A stretch of 43,596 nucleotides of DNA, taken from contig NZ_BANU01000037.1 of assembly GCF_000333035.1 (NCBI RefSeq), positions 1 through 43,596 of the forward strand, in the 5' to 3' direction. The notes under the pieces are model-generated. The model searched no databases and was not told the origin of the DNA. It saw only the letters and a program-made list of their open reading frames with translations. How positions within the stretch are numbered: position 1 is the stretch's first letter; every line of letters begins with the position of its first letter. A program made the translations under genes and the position numbers. Source of the DNA: Gordonia sihwensis NBRC 108236. GTDB lineage: Bacteria > Actinomycetota > Actinomycetes > Mycobacteriales > Mycobacteriaceae. This document shows, in pieces, positions 8,007 to 15,486 of the stretch.

Positions 8007-9554
8007 TCATCCCTCGACCACCTCGGCGTCGATACGCGTACCCGCCGGGACCAGGGCGTACACCGCCGCGGCGACCGCCAGCATGATGAGACCGCCGGTG
8101 AGGCTGGTGATCTGCAGCGAATCGGTGAACGCGGTACCGGCTTGCTGTGCCAGGTTCGGCATGTGCAGCTGATCGGCGACGCCCGCCGCGGACCCGATCG
8201 ACTCGCGGGCCGCGTCGTGCAATCGGGGATCGAGGTCGTCCAGCGCGCCGGAGTCGTCGAGCCGGCTGCGATAGAGCACCGCGGCGACGCTGCCGAGGAG
8301 CGCGACACCGATGACGCTGCCGAGTTCGTAGGAGGTCTCCTCCATCGCGGCGGCGTTGCCCGCGCGGTTCTCGGGGCTGCCCGACATGATCAGCGCCGAG
8401 CCGATCGCCAGCGATCCGATGCCGACACCCACCAGGATCAACGACACGACGGCCGACGCGTAGTGCAGCTCTCCGGGGATCAGGTACACGGCGATCATGC
8501 CGATGCCGGCCACCGCGATGCCGCCGGCAATGACGATTCGCGGACCGACGCGTTCGGCCAGACGCGGTGCGGCGAGCGAGGCGGCGGCCGAGGCGACAGC
8601 GAGAGGGACCAGCTGCAGGCCGGCACGGATCGGTGAACTGCCCTCCACCGACTGCAGCCACTGGGCGAGCAGCAGCAGGGCCGCGGCCATCGCGAACATC
8701 GAGCCGAGGGCGCCGGCGATACCGCCGGTGAAGACGCGGCTGCGGAACAGCCCGACGTCGAGCATCGGCCGGTCCTGGCGCAGACTGCGGCGGACGAAGA
8801 CGGTCAGCAGCAGCACTCCTGCGGCGAACGCGGCCCAGCCCTCGGGGACCAGCAGACTCGATTCGGCACCGAAGTGCTTCACCGACCACATCAGGAGCAC
8901 CATGCCGGAGAACGAGAGGGCGATGCCCAGCCAGTCCCAGACTCCCGGGTCGGCCGACCGCGACTCTGGGAGCAGGAAGACCCCGGCGACCACGGCCAGC
9001 GCCATCAGCGGAGCGTTGACTAGGAAAGCCGACTGCCAGGAGAAGTGCTCCACCAGGAAACCGCCGACCAGCGGGCCGATCGCCGCACCGAGACCGGCGA
9101 CCGACGACCACACCGCGAGTGCGCGCGCCCGCTGGCGCGCGTCGGTGAACAGGACGCGGATCGTCGACAGTGTGGTCGGCATGATGAACGCGCCGCCGAT
9201 GCCGAGGAGGGCGCGGATGGCGATCACCGCGGTCGCCGACTCGGCGACCAGGACGAGCAGCGATGCGGCGCCGAAGACGGCGTACCCGGCCAACAGCATC
9301 CGCTTGCGTCCCCAGCGGTCGGCCAGCGATGCGGCCGGGACGAGCAGCCCGGCGAGGACCAGCGAGTAGACGTCGACGATCCACAGCAGCTGGGAGGCGG
9401 TGGGCTCCAAGTCGGCCGACATCGCGGGAAGAGCGATGTTCAGGATCGTCATATCCATCACGATCACGAGCAGGCTCGCACTCAACACAGCGGTCGCGAG
9501 CCAGGCGCGGACGGTGGAGTAGCCGGTGCTCCCCGTGGTGGGTGAGGCAGTCAT
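8007..9554 (-). CDS. MFS drug exporter, DHA2 (EmrB/QacA) family, 14 TM segments
   Basis: A 515-aa integral membrane protein. TM1 ends with the family motif LVIVMDMTILNIALPAM. Motif A is the ADRWGRKRMLLAG loop, and RALLGIGGAFIMPTTLS and the motif-C-like GLGAAIGPLVGG follow. About 14 hydrophobic helices are recognisable across the length, typical of proton-driven multidrug exporters of the DHA2 group. The start is ATG 9554, which overlaps the stop of the TetR gene as TGATG; the GTG immediately before it is less likely. The pair regulator-then-exporter behind one dyad operator is a classic inducible efflux unit. The substrate cannot be inferred. The C-terminus has a periplasmic loop rich in Asp/Leu before the last helix. 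Confidence 0.9.
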   Translation of the reverse strand: MTASPTTGSTGYSTVRAWLATAVLSASLLVIVMDMTILNIALPAMSADLEPTASQLLWIVDVYSLVLAGLLVPAASLADRWGRKRMLLAGYAVFGAASLLVLVAESATAVIAIRALLGIGGAFIMPTTLSTIRVLFTDARQRARALAVWSSVAGLGAAIGPLVGGFLVEHFSWQSAFLVNAPLMALAVVAGVFLLPESRSADPGVWDWLGIALSFSGMVLLMWSVKHFGAESSLLVPEGWAAFAAGVLLLTVFVRRSLRQDRPMLDVGLFRSRVFTGGIAGALGSMFAMAAALLLLAQWLQSVEGSSPIRAGLQLVPLAVASAAASLAAPRLAERVGPRIVIAGGIAVAGIGMIAVYLIPGELHYASAVVSLILVGVGIGSLAIGSALIMSGSPENRAGNAAAMEETSYELGSVIGVALLGSVAAVLYRSRLDDSGALDDLDPRLHDAARESIGSAAGVADQLHMPNLAQQAGTAFTDSLQITSLTGGLIMLAVAAAVYALVPAGTRIDAEVVEG

Positions 9555-10102
9555 CACGGTTGTCTTTTCTGCGCCATGAACGGCGCGACGAGAGTGTGCA
9601 GGAAGTCTTTGGAGACGACGGTGTTGTGCAATGCCGCGTGCATCACGACACCGTCGGAGACGATCGCGAGGGCGAGCGCGTTGTCGGGTCCGACGTAATC
9701 GCTCAAGATCTCGACGAGATTGGTCTGCCAGCGGAGCGACAGCGCGCGCAGCTCGGGATCGAACAGGCCCGCCGACATCAGCGAGACGTCGGCCGCGACG
9801 GCGCGGCCGTCGGCGAGGTAGTCGTGAATCTGATCCACCAGCGCTTCCGCTGACCCGCCGGCCGCGACCAGGCTGCTCCGCACGGCGGCCAGGTCTTCGT
9901 CGACCTCCGCGGCGAGCCGCTCCAGGGCCTGGGTGCGCAGGTCATCGATGGAGGTGAAGTACTGGGTCGTCGATCCCAACGGCACACCCGCACGCTCGGC
10001 GACGCGGCGGTGCGTCAGCGCGGCCGGTCCGAGTTCGACCACCAGATCCGCCGCCGCGGCGAGAATCGCCGCCCGCCGTGCCTCCGGGTCGTGCTTGGCC
10101 AT
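9554..10102 (-). CDS. TetR-family regulator of the exporter operon
   Basis: A 182-aa protein with an N-terminal TetR DNA-binding domain: AAILAAAADLVVELGPAALTHRRVAERAGVPLGSTTQYF, where the HTH recognition helix is GVPLGSTTQYF. The C-terminal helical ligand domain is typical in length. ATG 10102 has GAGGGAG upstream. The stop overlaps the exporter start, so the two are co-translated. A 28-bp dyad lies 17-44 nt upstream of the ATG and is the likely autoregulatory operator. The usual model is repression of itself and the exporter until a toxic ligand binds; that is family knowledge, not shown here. Confidence 0.88.
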   Translation of the reverse strand: MAKHDPEARRAAILAAAADLVVELGPAALTHRRVAERAGVPLGSTTQYFTSIDDLRTQALERLAAEVDEDLAAVRSSLVAAGGSAEALVDQIHDYLADGRAVAADVSLMSAGLFDPELRALSLRWQTNLVEILSDYVGPDNALALAIVSDGVVMHAALHNTVVSKDFLHTLVAPFMAQKRQP

Positions 10103-10118
10103 GACTCCCTCACAATTC

Positions 10119-10146
10119 TGTACGAATGTACATGTACTTTTGTACA
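10119..10146. promoter_or_regulatory. Compound TGTAC dyad, probable TetR operator
   Basis: Four TGTAC pentamers occur in 28 bp. Outer arms TGTAC (10119-10123) and GTACA (10142-10146) and a perfect inner palindrome GTACATGTAC (10128-10137) share one centre, between 10132 and 10133. It lies just before the TetR-exporter operon, so autoregulation is likely. Confidence 0.7.
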
Positions 10147-10183
10147 GGGCTGACGGAGGTCTGTCGACCGAATATCGGACGGC

Positions 10184-10741
10184 TCAGCCCCACGTCTCCC
10201 GGATGTGTGCCGACAAGGCGTCGAGCGGTGCGGTGGAACGGGTGGCGCGAGAGGTGATGATGGCGCCTTCGAGGGCTGCCACCAGCATGTCGCCGGCCCG
10301 TCGGGCGGCGTCCGCGGCCAGTCCGTCGGCCTCGAAGGATGCGGCGATCTGGCCCGCCAGCGTTTGGAAAGCCGTGGCGGCGCGCTCGGCCGCACCCGGG
10401 TACTCCGCGGCGGAGGTGGAGGCGGCAACCAGGGGGCAGCCGAGGCGGTAGTCGTGGCGCACCAGGATCTGCTTCCACTCGTCCACGATGACGATCAGAC
10501 CCTCCACAGCGGTCCGGCCGTACAGTGCGGCCGCGAGGCGCGACGAGGCGTGCCTGCCCGCCTCGTCGGTGGCCTGCTCCAGCAGTTGCGCCTTGCCGCG
10601 GGGGAAGTGCTGGTACATCGAGCGCCGCGCCACGCCGCTGTGCTCCATGAGCTCCGACATTCCGAATCCGTCGGCTCCCTTGCTCCGGAGCAGCTGAGTC
10701 GCCGACAGGAGCAGTCGGTCGCGGACGGGGAGTGTTGCCAT
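10184..10741 (-). CDS. TetR/AcrR-family regulator, LmrA/YxaF type
   Basis: A 185-aa protein with the TetR HTH (LLLSATQLLRSKGADGFGMSELMEHSGVARRSMYQHF, then PRGKAQLLEQA). The ligand domain contains the GCPLVAASTSAAEYP segment found in LmrA/YxaF-like regulators. It is divergent from the thioesterase at 10791, with 49 bp between the two start codons. TACCCT lies exactly 6 nt before its ATG with no Shine-Dalgarno, so it is probably leaderless. A 14-bp palindrome lies midway between the two genes. The simplest reading is that it represses both itself and the thioesterase. It is not part of the TetR-exporter operon downstream, which has its own operator. Confidence 0.87.
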   Translation of the reverse strand: MATLPVRDRLLLSATQLLRSKGADGFGMSELMEHSGVARRSMYQHFPRGKAQLLEQATDEAGRHASSRLAAALYGRTAVEGLIVIVDEWKQILVRHDYRLGCPLVAASTSAAEYPGAAERAATAFQTLAGQIAASFEADGLAADAARRAGDMLVAALEGAIITSRATRSTAPLDALSAHIRETWG

Positions 10742-10747
10742 GCACCC

Positions 10748-10784
10748 AGGGTACGCGTGAGTAGAACGATCGTTCTGTTACCGT
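10748..10784. promoter_or_regulatory. Shared divergent promoter with TetR palindrome AGAACGATCGTTCT
   Basis: The perfect 14-bp palindrome AGAACGATCGTTCT (10763-10776) lies between two outward -10 boxes: TACCCT on the minus strand (10748-10753) and TACCGT on the plus strand (10779-10784). Each -10 box is 6 nt from its start codon. A bound repressor would cover both -35 regions. Confidence 0.72.
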
Positions 10785-10790
10785 CGACGC

Positions 10791-11591
10791 ATGACTCACG
10801 TTTTCGATGAGGCCATCGCCCTCACGCCCACGGCGTCGGACCATGTGGTCCGCGCGCAGACGCATCCCGCGTACAACAACATGGTCGGCCCGTTCGGCGG
10901 CATCACGGCCGCGACCGTCGTCAACGGCATCCAGCAGCGGCCCGACGTCCTCGGCGATCCGCTCGCGCTGACCATCAATTACGCGGCACCGATCGCCGAA
11001 GGACAGTGGGATCTCGACCTGCGGCCCGTCCGGACCAACCGCACCAATCAGCACTGGGTGGTGACGATCAGCCAATCCGGACAGGTGGCGGCCACCGGCA
11101 CCGCGGTCTTCGGCGTCGCCCGTGACACCTGGTCCGACACCGAGCCGACGCCTCCGGCCGCACCGCCCGCCGAGGAGGTCGAGGTCAGCGAGTACGTGGA
11201 CTTCATCGCCTGGGCCAAGAACTACGACAAGCGGTTCGTCGCGGGCGGCATGGACGGGAGGAACGACGCCGACTCGACGTCGACGCTGTGGCTGCGCGAC
11301 CGGCCCGAGCGGCCGCTCGACTTCCCGGCGCTCACCGCGATGACCGACGTCTTCTACCCTCGTGTCTTTCTCCGGCACGGAACCTACATGCCGGCGGGCA
11401 CCATCACCCTGACCACGTATTTCCACGCCACCGCGCAGGAACTCGAGGCGCATGGAACCGGACACGTCCTCGCGACGGCGCGCGCCGCCCGGTTCGGGCA
11501 CGGTCATTTCGACCAGTACGGACAGCTCTGGTCGGGCGAGGTGCTCCTCGCGACCACGCACCAGCTCGTGTACTTCAAAGACCCCGCCTGA
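10791..11591 (+). CDS. Acyl-CoA thioesterase, TesB-like (4HBT_3) fold
   Basis: A 266-aa protein of double-hotdog type. The first hotdog contains HPAYNNMVGPFGGITAATVVNGI, where the GPFGG turn lies before the hotdog helix, and then LTINYAAPI. The second holds LTAMTDVFYPRVFLRHGTYMPAGTITLTTYFHA. The C-terminus ends FDQYGQLWSGEVLLATTHQLVYF, the usual final strands. Such enzymes hydrolyse acyl-CoA to free acid and CoA in the cytoplasm; chain-length preference cannot be told. The ATG at 10791 has no ribosome binding site but follows TACCGT by 6 nt, so a leaderless message is likely. Control by the divergent TetR gene is inferred from the shared palindrome. Confidence 0.85.
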   Translation: MTHVFDEAIALTPTASDHVVRAQTHPAYNNMVGPFGGITAATVVNGIQQRPDVLGDPLALTINYAAPIAEGQWDLDLRPVRTNRTNQHWVVTISQSGQVAATGTAVFGVARDTWSDTEPTPPAAPPAEEVEVSEYVDFIAWAKNYDKRFVAGGMDGRNDADSTSTLWLRDRPERPLDFPALTAMTDVFYPRVFLRHGTYMPAGTITLTTYFHATAQELEAHGTGHVLATARAARFGHGHFDQYGQLWSGEVLLATTHQLVYFKDPA

Positions 11592-11626
11592 TTCGAGGTC
11601 GCCCGAGTGTCCCGGCCGTGCCCGGA

Positions 11627-11632
11627 TACACT
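11627..11632 (+). promoter_or_regulatory. -10 box of the cobalamin riboswitch transcript
   Basis: TACACT lies 7 nt before the first base of the riboswitch P1 stem (about 11640), so transcription should begin almost exactly at the aptamer. Confidence 0.55.
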
Positions 11633-11639
11633 CGGGCGA

Positions 11640-11806
11640 TACGTCACGGTGCTCGGGAAGTCCGGTGAGAAGCCGGCGCGGTACTCGCCACTGTGAACAG
11701 GTCCGGAAGTCGCCGGGAGTGCAGGACTCCAGCCACTGGGTGCTCGTCATCTGGGAAGGTGCGACCGCCGGCAGTCCTGTGTAGCCAGGAGACCGGCCGC
11801 GGCGTA
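11640..11806 (+). ncRNA. Cobalamin (adenosylcobalamin-type) riboswitch
   Basis: The leader carries the conserved class blocks in order. First GGGAAGTCCGGTGAGAAGCC (11655-11674), then GCGGTACTCGCCACTGTGAA (11678-11697), a variable arm, and the B12 box TAGCCAGGAGACCGGCC (11782-11798). The ends pair as P1, TACGTCAC with GCGGCGTA. The downstream ribosome binding site AAGGGGG (11831-11837) is close enough to be masked when cobalamin binds, so translational repression is likely. No intrinsic terminator with a U tract is seen between aptamer and gene. It controls the ABC transporter unit that follows. Confidence 0.93.
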
Positions 11807-11843
11807 CCCCGAAGTTCCACGAGTATCTGGAAAGGGGGTCGCA

Positions 11844-12809
11844 TTGCGCACCCTGAAGAACGCGGTGATCCTGGCCGTCGCCGGCACCGTCCTCACCGTC
11901 TCCGCCTGTTCCGGCGACGATCCCGCATCGGGCGCCGACGGCTCGGCGATCAGCCTGCAGAACTGCGGCCGCACCGTCACGCTGAAGAAGCCGGCCGACG
12001 CGGCCATCACCGTCAACCAGGGGGCCACCGAGTCGGCCCTGGCCGTCGGCGCCGGCGGGCAGCTGGTCGGCACCGCCTACCTCGACAGCGCCATCGCCCC
12101 GCAATGGGCCGCAGCCTACGGCGAGATCCCGGTGCTGTCGGAGAAGTACCCCACCCGCGAAGCGGTCCTCGAGAAGCACCCCGACCTGATCGCCGCGTCG
12201 TACAGCAGCGCCTTCGACGACAAGGCGCTGGGAAGCCGGCAGTCGTTCGACGACCTCGGTGTGGCGACCTACGTGTCCCCCTTCGGCTGCGAGGACAAGT
12301 CGAAGCGTCCGGCCTCGTCCTGGGACGCGGTGGCCGGTGAGACCAGCGACTACGGCGTGCTCTTCGGACGGACGGCCGATGCCGACCGGGTGAACGCCGA
12401 CATGCGCGCGAGGCTCGCCGACCTCACCGCGAAGTCGGCCGGACGGGGCAAGACGGTTCTGTGGTGGGATTCCTCGACCGACAAGCCCTTCGTCGGTGCC
12501 GGCGACGGCGGGCCGCAATTGGTGATCGACGCCGTCGGCGCGAAGAACGTCTTCGGGGATCTCTCCGGCAACTGGGCCGAGACCGGCTGGGAGGCGGTGC
12601 TCAAAGCCGATCCGGACGTGATCGTCCTGGTGGACGCCGACTGGGATCCGGCCGCCGCCAAGCGGAAGTATCTGGAGTCCGACCCGGCGCTCAAGGACCT
12701 GAAGGCCGTCGCGAAGGGATCGTTCGTGGTGATCCCGTTCGCTGAGAGCACCCCCGGTCCGCGGCTGATCGACGGCGCCGCCAAGCTGTCGGACGCGCTC
12801 GCGAAGTAG
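11844..12809 (+). CDS. Lipoprotein substrate-binding protein of a cobamide-type ABC importer (BtuF-like)
   Basis: A 321-aa lipoprotein: signal peptide with lipobox VSAC and lipidated Cys22. The mature part has the helical-backbone metal/cobamide receptor fold of class III binding proteins: AVGAGGQLVGTAY, HPDLIAASYSS, ADPDVIVLVDADW. Two further cysteines, in QNCGRTV and SPFGCED, could form a disulfide. The start is TTG 11844, the only start with a ribosome binding site (AAGGGGG, 6 nt). The riboswitch directly upstream argues for cobalamin, cobinamide or a related cobalt complex as ligand. It also resembles the binding proteins labelled putative F420-0 ABC transporter in databases, which is the main alternative name. 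It is followed after 7 nt by the permease gene. Confidence 0.85.
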   Translation: MRTLKNAVILAVAGTVLTVSACSGDDPASGADGSAISLQNCGRTVTLKKPADAAITVNQGATESALAVGAGGQLVGTAYLDSAIAPQWAAAYGEIPVLSEKYPTREAVLEKHPDLIAASYSSAFDDKALGSRQSFDDLGVATYVSPFGCEDKSKRPASSWDAVAGETSDYGVLFGRTADADRVNADMRARLADLTAKSAGRGKTVLWWDSSTDKPFVGAGDGGPQLVIDAVGAKNVFGDLSGNWAETGWEAVLKADPDVIVLVDADWDPAAAKRKYLESDPALKDLKAVAKGSFVVIPFAESTPGPRLIDGAAKLSDALAK

Positions 12810-12816
12810 TCGGCGC

Positions 12817-13857
12817 ATGCGCGAACGGCTCCGCGGTACACCGGCCCTGGTGGGTTGGCTGGCCGGACTGACGATCCTGCTGCTGATCAGCATGGCGCTG
12901 GGAATCGTGGTCGGATCGGCCGATTTGCCGCTGGGCACGGTGGTGCGAGCGCTCGGCAGCAGCGTGGGCATCGGCACGTCCGATGTGCTCGACGAGAACA
13001 TCGTCGTTCAGCTGCGGCTGCCGCGGGTGGTCGGAGCGGCACTCATCGGTGCGGGCCTTGCGGTCTGCGGCACCGTCCTGCAGTCGTTGACGGGCAACCA
13101 GCTGGCCGACCCGTACATCCTCGGGATGTCTGGCGGTGCGTCTCTCGGCGCCGTGGTGGTGTTGAGCACGGGAGTCGGCATGGGCAGCATGGCCGGTGGC
13201 TCAGTGGTCTCCGTCGCAGCGTTTCTGGGGGCGATGGGTGCGCTGCTGCTGGTGTTCGCGATCGCGGTCACGCGCGGGGGCGCGCTGCTTCCGGGCAGAC
13301 TGATCCTGGCCGGCGTCGCCGTCGGGCAACTCGCCGCGGCGCTGAGTTCGGCGTTGATCTACTTCGGCCCGCACGGCACCGCCGACCGCGTCATGTTCTG
13401 GTCGATGGGGTCGGTGGCCGGCATCCGCTGGAACACCCTCGCGCTGACCGCGATCGTCACCGTGTGCACGATCGTCGCCGTGCTGGCCCACGCCCGAACG
13501 CTGGACGCCTTCGCCTTCGGTGAACGCGCCGCCGCGAGCCTGGGCACTCACGTGGCCCGCACTCGCTGGGTGCTCTACGCGCTGGTGTCGCTGTGCACCG
13601 CCGTCCTGGTGGCGCTGTCGGGGATCATCGGGTTCGTGGGGCTCGTGGTGCCGCACATGGTTCGCTTTCTCGTGGGCCCGCTGCACTATCGGGTCCTGCC
13701 GGTGGCGGTGGTGCTCGGGGCATTGGTGGTGGTCTGGGCCGACATCATCGCCCGCGGCGTGATGCCGTCGCGGGAACTGCCGCTCGGGCTCGTCACCTCG
13801 GTGATCGGCGTGCCCGCCTTCATCTACCTGCTCCGGCGACAGCGAGGCACCGAATGA
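12817..13857 (+). CDS. FecCD/BtuC-type ABC transporter permease
   Basis: A 346-aa polytopic membrane protein of the iron-siderophore/B12 permease family with about ten hydrophobic helices. Landmarks are the LRLPRVVGAALIGAGLAVCG segment, the LADPYILGMSGGASLGAV turn, LAGVAVGQLAAALSSALIY and the coupling region GFVGLVVPHMVRFLVG close to the C-terminus. It would form a homodimeric channel energised by the ATPase encoded next. Its start lies 7 nt after the binding-protein stop and its own stop overlaps the ATPase start (ATGA), so all three transporter parts are made from the riboswitch transcript. Confidence 0.92.
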   Translation: MRERLRGTPALVGWLAGLTILLLISMALGIVVGSADLPLGTVVRALGSSVGIGTSDVLDENIVVQLRLPRVVGAALIGAGLAVCGTVLQSLTGNQLADPYILGMSGGASLGAVVVLSTGVGMGSMAGGSVVSVAAFLGAMGALLLVFAIAVTRGGALLPGRLILAGVAVGQLAAALSSALIYFGPHGTADRVMFWSMGSVAGIRWNTLALTAIVTVCTIVAVLAHARTLDAFAFGERAAASLGTHVARTRWVLYALVSLCTAVLVALSGIIGFVGLVVPHMVRFLVGPLHYRVLPVAVVLGALVVVWADIIARGVMPSRELPLGLVTSVIGVPAFIYLLRRQRGTE

Positions 13858-14666
13858 CCGGTACCGAGACCGGGATGCCCGGCATCGAGATGCGGGCGGT
13901 GAGCTTCGCCCGCGGCGAGCGGAGAATCCTCGACGACGTCACGGCCCGGGCGCCCGCCGGCCGATTCACCGGCGTGATCGGCCCGAACGGGTCCGGAAAG
14001 TCGACCCTGCTGTCGATGGTGATGCGTTGGCAGCGGCCCGACGCCGGACAGGTGCTGCTGGGCGGCACCGACGTCCGGGAGTTGGGCCGCCGCGAGTTCG
14101 CGCGCACCGTCGCCGAGCTGGAACAGCACTCGGCGACCGTCCTGGAACTGTCGGTGGAACAGATTGTGGAGCTCGGCACCATCCCGCACGCCGGGGGATG
14201 GGCCAGGCCGCTCGGAGACGCCGCGCACGAGGCGCATCAGGCCATCGGAACGCTCGGCATCGAGCATCTGCGGCACCGCACCTGGCAGACCCTGTCCGGC
14301 GGCGAACGGCAGAAGGTCCAGATGGCGCGGGCGCTGGCGCAGCGCCCGAAGGTCCTCGTCCTCGATGAGCCGACCAACCATCTCGATGTGGCGGCCGGGC
14401 TTCACCTGCTGCAGCTGGCCCGGGATCTCGGCCTCACCGTCCTCGCTGCCCTGCACGATCTGCAACTCGCCGCGATGTACTGCGACCACCTCGTCGTGCT
14501 CGACGAGGGCCGCGTCCGTGCGCAGGGCAGCGCCTCCGAGGTGCTGACGCCCGAGTTGCTGGCGGACGTCTACGGCCTCGACGCGCAGGTGCTTCGCCAT
14601 CCGGTCACCGGCGGGCCACTGATCGTCATGTGCGGCGTGGTTTCGGCCACAGGAGGGGAGAAGTGA
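13854..14666 (+). CDS. ABC transporter ATP-binding protein (BtuD/FecE-like)
   Basis: A 270-aa ATPase with all the motifs: Walker A GPNGSGKST, Q-loop region ELEQHSATV, signature LSGGERQK, Walker B KVLVLDEPTNHLD and the switch His in LAALHDLQLA. It energises uptake through the FecCD permease. The start is ATG 13854, inside the permease stop; the open frame upstream to 13593 is only permease sequence read in another frame. Its stop TGA overlaps the start of the CbiX-like gene as TGATG, so the fourth gene is part of the same translational chain. Confidence 0.92.
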   Translation: MTGTETGMPGIEMRAVSFARGERRILDDVTARAPAGRFTGVIGPNGSGKSTLLSMVMRWQRPDAGQVLLGGTDVRELGRREFARTVAELEQHSATVLELSVEQIVELGTIPHAGGWARPLGDAAHEAHQAIGTLGIEHLRHRTWQTLSGGERQKVQMARALAQRPKVLVLDEPTNHLDVAAGLHLLQLARDLGLTVLAALHDLQLAAMYCDHLVVLDEGRVRAQGSASEVLTPELLADVYGLDAQVLRHPVTGGPLIVMCGVVSATGGEK

Positions 14667-15400
14667 TGATCGACGCCGACTGGGTGATCGTGACGGCGCC
14701 GACGGATCGCGGCGCGGATGTGCACGGCGAACTCGCCCGTGCGCTGGGAGAGCTCGCCGAACGCCATCCGGGCACGGTCTTCCGCTCCGCCGTCCTGGGC
14801 GGTGAGTCCGACACCGTCACCGAGGTGCTCGACGAGGCGGCCCGCGAGGGCGCCGACTCGGTGGTGGTGCTGAGCGGTCAGACGCTCGCCGACCGAAAGA
14901 TGGACGCTTGGTTCCGCCGCGTGATCGGGCACTGGCTGCGGAACCGCCCGGCGGGCTCCGCGCCGGATATCAGAATCGGCGGATCGCTTTGCCAGACAAC
15001 GGATTACGCGAATCTGATCGAGCGGGCTGCCGCCGACGGCGGGGCCCCGGCCCGCGATACCACCGCCCCGCTCGCGACGAAGGCCTGGGACGCGGTTCCC
15101 GGGTTCGCGCGACACGTGCTGGTCTGCCGCGGTCCCCGATGCTCGGCGCGAGGGGGCGCCGAGACGCAGTCGGAACTCTCCGCCGAACTCGACGCCCGGC
15201 GGCTCGGCGACGACGACGTCCTCATCACGCTCACCGGGTGCCTGTTCCCCTGCTCGCAGGCGCCGGTGGTCGCGGTCTACCCGGACGACGTCTGGTACGC
15301 CGGACTCACAGCGGCGCGAGTCGCCGATGTGGTGGAGCGGCACCTGGTGGGAGGTGAACCGATCCGGGAGTGGTTCGGAGACCGATCGGCGAGCCGGTGA
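14666..15400 (+). CDS. CbiX-like domain fused to a thioredoxin-fold [2Fe-2S] ferredoxin
   Basis: A 244-aa two-domain protein. Residues 5-95 follow the chelatase pattern of CbiX/SirB (WVIVTAP, then GELARALGEL, GADSVVVLS). The metal-binding histidines are absent: the usual HGSR is TAPTDR (10-15), and the second His region reads TLADRKMD. Residues 150-230 form a thioredoxin-like [2Fe-2S] domain with all four cysteines: Cys154 and Cys159 (CRGPRC), Cys192 and Cys196 (GCLFPC). ATG 14666 has AGGAGGGG upstream and overlaps the ATPase stop; GTG 14663 is possible. As last gene of a cobalamin-riboswitch importer unit it may process or reduce the imported cobamide or cobalt, but chelatase activity is doubtful. 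Role is inference. Confidence 0.82.
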   Translation: MIDADWVIVTAPTDRGADVHGELARALGELAERHPGTVFRSAVLGGESDTVTEVLDEAAREGADSVVVLSGQTLADRKMDAWFRRVIGHWLRNRPAGSAPDIRIGGSLCQTTDYANLIERAAADGGAPARDTTAPLATKAWDAVPGFARHVLVCRGPRCSARGGAETQSELSAELDARRLGDDDVLITLTGCLFPCSQAPVVAVYPDDVWYAGLTAARVADVVERHLVGGEPIREWFGDRSASR

Positions 15401-15448
15401 ACCGGACGCCCGAGCGGAGACGGCCGGGGACGGCCCGGATGTCCGGCA

Positions 15449-15463
15449 AGTACATTCAGTACT
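15449..15463 (+). promoter_or_regulatory. Promoter with inverted repeat before lipoprotein 1
   Basis: AGTAC-ATTCA-GTACT is a 5-5-5 inverted repeat. It contains TACATT (15451-15456), a TANNNT -10 box 30 nt before the ATG at 15487. Confidence 0.45.
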
Positions 15464-15486
15464 GAAACCACAGTCGAAGGGGACAC

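Noticed and set aside
10110..13001. 963-codon minus-strand frame
   Set aside because: It runs antisense through the thioesterase, riboswitch and binding-protein gene, all of which have strong independent evidence. No recognisable domain.
14666..15400. Functional sirohydrochlorin cobaltochelatase
   Set aside because: Both expected metal-binding histidines are missing and no cobalamin biosynthesis gene is adjacent.
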